Shown here: positions 34,070 to 36,378 of the stretch, piece by piece
Position numbering within the stretch: the stretch's first letter is position 1
How the letters are laid out: every line of letters starts with the position of its first letter
Position numbers and translations under genes: made by a program
The notes under the pieces: model-generated
The model's input: only the letters and a program-made list of their open reading frames with translations
Databases searched by the model: none
Told to the model about the DNA's origin: nothing
Source: Lachnospiraceae bacterium
GTDB taxonomy: Bacteria; Bacillota; Clostridia; Lachnospirales; Lachnospiraceae
DNA: 36,378 nt
NCBI GenBank assembly: GCA_017626325.1
Contig: JAGAIZ010000075.1
Span: forward strand, 1-36,378
Direction: 5' to 3'

Positions 34070-35496
34070 TATTGAAACTCCTCCTCCTTATCTCCTTTGA
34101 TTGTTCTTGTAAAGGTTATTAATGTAAACGCCGCACAGATGATGAATACGATGATACCAATTACGGATGCCATCTTGTAGTTGTAATACTCGTTGGTCAG
34201 ACGGAACAGCCAGGTAACCAGAAGGTCAACTTCTTTCGCGTTGGAGTTCGCCAGAAGCTGATCTGACGTTACGTATACATCCTGCGTCAGCAGATAGATT
34301 ACGTTAAAGTTATTGATATTCTTGACGAAGTCCGTAATCAGACTCGGTCCTGTTACGAATAACATGTACGGCATGGTAATCTTAACAAAGATCTGGAACG
34401 GATTCGCTCCGTCGATTCTCGCGCTCTCAATCTGATCCTCAGGAATGTTCATCAGGACACCCGTTGCGATCAGCATCTGATAAGGAACGCCGACCCAGAT
34501 ATTGATCAGAACGATCATTACCTTTGCCCATCCCGGATTGGTCAGGAACGGAATATAAGTTAAGTTGCTGCTTACTAAGCCTATGCTCTTTAAGAAATCA
34601 GTCAGTCCGATGCTGGAGCAGAAGGTATTGACGATACCGTTATCCGCGAAGAAGTTACGGACCAACAGCAAGGTTACGAACTGCGGTACCGCAATCGCGA
34701 TGATGAAGAGCGTTCTCCACATTTTCGGCAGCTTCGTCTTCTTATCGTTAATGAATTTAGCAAGTAAAATACCAAAGATATAGGTTGTAAAGGTGGCAAG
34801 CACCGCCCACTCTAATGTCCAAACTAAAACTTTCTTGAAAGAATATCCAAAGGTTACTGTTACGGAATTCGTAAACAGATTCTTAAAGTTTGACCAGCCA
34901 ACCCAAGTAAACAAAGCGTTCGGCGGCATATGCTGCTGATCGTAATTGGTAAACGCGACTGCCACCAGCACCAGAATCGGCAGGACATTCATCAGAATGA
35001 CGCCAATCGTCGGCAGGGTCAATAAAGTAATATGAAATTTTTCATTAAACATCGACTTCACATCTTCACGGAAATTGTTGATGTGCTCGCCGTTTTCCTT
35101 CTTAAACTGCAAACGGTATACCGCTTTCATGTTTGCGATCCAGAAGATGATAAATACCAGAATCAAAAATAACGAAATAATGGAATTTAACAGAATCAGG
35201 AATGAGTTATCATAATCATTGACGGTACTCGTCATCGTAAGCGGATCGAAAACCTGCTCAAACTGTACCGTACCAAGCGTTCCGAACTTCGCAAGGTTCG
35301 GCGCTGAATATCCGATGCACATGACTATGAATAAAACCTCCACCAACAGCATGATAATACCGTTGATGATCTGCTTCCTGGCAAAATAACCCGCACCCAT
35401 CACGATAGCAGAAAGCTTAACCCACACGTCTCCCTTAGCAAAGGCAGTTCCTAATTCTTTAAAATAATTTCCTATAGCGTTTAATGCCTTCTTCAT
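34069..35496 (-). CDS. MalF-like ABC sugar transporter permease
   Basis: This is a 475-residue membrane protein, longer than a minimal permease, like MalF/MdxF. It has an extra N-terminal part (FARKQIINGIIMLLVEVLFI), a segment between the early helices that probably faces outside, then the permease core. The EAA loop is ESARIDGANPFQIFVKITMP. The substrate is probably maltose or maltodextrin, judged from the GH13 neighbour. GAGAGGAG lies six bases before the ATG. It is upstream of and coupled to the MalG-like gene, and downstream of hairpins that probably keep its level below that of the binding protein. Confidence 0.95.
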   Translation of the reverse strand: MKKALNAIGNYFKELGTAFAKGDVWVKLSAIVMGAGYFARKQIINGIIMLLVEVLFIVMCIGYSAPNLAKFGTLGTVQFEQVFDPLTMTSTVNDYDNSFLILLNSIISLFLILVFIIFWIANMKAVYRLQFKKENGEHINNFREDVKSMFNEKFHITLLTLPTIGVILMNVLPILVLVAVAFTNYDQQHMPPNALFTWVGWSNFKNLFTNSVTVTFGYSFKKVLVWTLEWAVLATFTTYIFGILLAKFINDKKTKLPKMWRTLFIIAIAVPQFVTLLLVRNFFADNGIVNTFCSSIGLTDFLKSIGLVSSNLTYIPFLTNPGWAKVMIVLINIWVGVPYQMLIATGVLMNIPEDQIESARIDGANPFQIFVKITMPYMLFVTGPSLITDFVKNINNFNVIYLLTQDVYVTSDQLLANSNAKEVDLLVTWLFRLTNEYYNYKMASVIGIIVFIICAAFTLITFTRTIKGDKEEEFQ

Positions 35497-35543
35497 ACGA
35501 AACTCCTCTCAGAAGCAACTGCTGTTTCAAATACTTTCTCTTG

Positions 35544-35571
35544 AAAAAGGGGCGGGTGAAACACCCACCCC
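35544..35571 (-). terminator. Attenuator-like terminator between binding protein and MalF
   Basis: On the minus strand GGGGTGGGTG, a three-base loop and CACCCGCCCC are followed by TTTTT. It is a complete intrinsic terminator placed inside the operon, 47 bases before MalF, so only part of the transcription should pass. Confidence 0.8.
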
Positions 35572-35590
35572 TGATTAAATCTCCGATCAA

Positions 35591-35710
35591 GACTCTTTCT
35601 CAACCTGGAAGAATGCGCCAGCATTCTTCTGACTTAAAATCGTGGATTTTAAGTCTTTCTCAACCCGGAAGAATGCGTCAGCATTCTTCTGACTTTAACA
35701 TCGAAGATTT
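35591..35710. repeat. Two 60-bp tandem repeats carrying hairpins
   Basis: The copies 35591-35650 and 35651-35710 are largely the same. Each contains AGAATGC/GCATTCT, and the first continues into the perfect palindrome GACTTAAAATC/GATTTTAAGTC (35631-35655). They lie just after the binding-protein stop. Confidence 0.85.
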
Positions 35711-35715
35711 TAAGT

Positions 35716-36378
35716 CTATTCGACAGGCGCCGTGATACCTTCTACTGTTGTATCAAGCAGTGTCTGTAAGTCTGTTCCGTCCGGGTTACCGGATGCAAGA
35801 ATCTGACCTAATGTCTCTGCAGGAGACCAGAAGTTGCCGCCTACACGCTGAGGTGTTGCGTAAGCTGCCTGAGCTGCCAGTGCGGAGATAGCAGGGTTAG
35901 CCTGAACTGCATCGGAAGCTGCTGCCGCAAGGTTTGCAGGGCCAAGGCCTCTTGCTTCAAATCTTGCTGTCTGGGATGCTTCGTTGGTTAAGTACTCTGC
36001 AAGCAACATAGACCAGCCCACATTTGCGGAATGAGGATTTACACCTACTAATTTGTATCCGGAGTAAGAAGACATCTGGCAGTCCTTACCTGCTACCTGG
36101 AAGGTAGGAAGCTTAGTTGCCGCATAGTTGTCTCCCCATGCTTCTGCTGCTGTCTCTGCTCTCCATGTACCGTTTACACAAGCTGCGATAGTACCCTCAG
36201 CGATCTGAGTAGCCATATCTTCATCGCTCATATCAACTAATACGCCGGAAGCTGTTAAATCGATAATCGCCTGTGCTACGTCTGTAGCGCCTGCTGCGTT
36301 CCATGTACATGTGTTGGTTACGCCGTCGTCGTTTAAGGATAACTCATAACCTGCGCCCTGGAAGAAGGAGTAGATATA
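35716..36378 (-). CDS. MalE-like extracellular sugar-binding protein (partial, N-terminus beyond the right edge)
   Basis: The C-terminal 220 residues of a family 1 type solute-binding protein are present; the frame stays open to the right edge. Typical segments are YSFFQGAGYEL, GTIAACVNGTWRAETA, SYSGYKLVGVNPHSANVGWS, ARGLGPANLAA and a C-terminal helix ending GITAPVE. It captures an oligosaccharide outside the cell and hands it to the MalF/MalG-like pair downstream. Met codons within the fragment (for example at 36231) are internal, not starts. The signal peptide and lipobox should lie outside the window. Confidence 0.93.
   Translation of the reverse strand, partial: YIYSFFQGAGYELSLNDDGVTNTCTWNAAGATDVAQAIIDLTASGVLVDMSDEDMATQIAEGTIAACVNGTWRAETAAEAWGDNYAATKLPTFQVAGKDCQMSSYSGYKLVGVNPHSANVGWSMLLAEYLTNEASQTARFEARGLGPANLAAAASDAVQANPAISALAAQAAYATPQRVGGNFWSPAETLGQILASGNPDGTDLQTLLDTTVEGITAPVE

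Noticed and set aside
35591-35710. Possible CRISPR array
   Set aside because: There are only two units, the whole 60 bases repeat rather than alternating repeat and spacer, and no cas genes are present.

Overview
The window reads like a chromosomal segment of a gut-type Clostridia, most likely Lachnospiraceae. This is inferred from strong AGGAGG-type ribosome sites, a MalEFG-type sugar importer next to a GH13 lipoprotein, a formate/nitrite channel, TetR regulators, and a secreted protein with Big_2-like folds. No rRNA, tRNA, CRISPR array, transposase or integrase was seen. Nearly everything is on the minus strand; the one clear plus-strand gene is at 27366-29630.

Region 1 (1-16505) is one long minus-strand gene run of at least five genes. 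In transcription order they are: a 582-residue protein ending in a Hint (intein/hedgehog-type) domain; an 801-residue protein of FN3-like beta domains; a 924-residue protein of no recognised family; a 642-residue ComEC-type metallo-beta-lactamase-fold protein; and a giant protein of at least 2406 residues with two LysM-like motifs, cut off by the left edge. None has a visible signal peptide. This is the best candidate for an undescribed system: very large, probably assembled or surface-associated proteins with an autoprocessing domain and a putative MBL enzyme.

Region 2 (16506-23830) holds a 1617-residue secreted protein with an acidic repeat stalk and Big_2-like domains. Its likely promoter has a ten-G run inside the -35/-10 spacer, a classic layout for phase variation. 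Upstream lie a small C39-like papain-fold protein, a CPBP membrane protease and a TetR regulator with a convincing promoter and operator.

Region 3 (23851-27058) has two adjacent M14 (AstE/aspartoacylase-type) paralogues. The upstream one keeps all zinc and catalytic residues; the downstream one has lost both zinc histidines and the catalytic glutamate. Behind them lie a second TetR gene, a degenerate 18-bp tandem repeat and a small conserved-looking protein of unknown function.

Region 4 (27366-30663) has a cyclic-nucleotide-binding-like protein on the plus strand, convergent with a FocA/NirC-type channel across a strong bidirectional terminator.

Region 5 (31069-36378) is an alpha-glucan uptake locus: solute-binding protein (partial, right edge), MalF-like and MalG-like permeases, then a GH13 lipoprotein. 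The gap between the binding protein and MalF carries two 60-bp tandem repeats of hairpins and an attenuator-like terminator, recalling the hairpin-containing malE-malF gap of enteric bacteria. A 198-bp nested palindrome sits between MalG and the GH13 gene.
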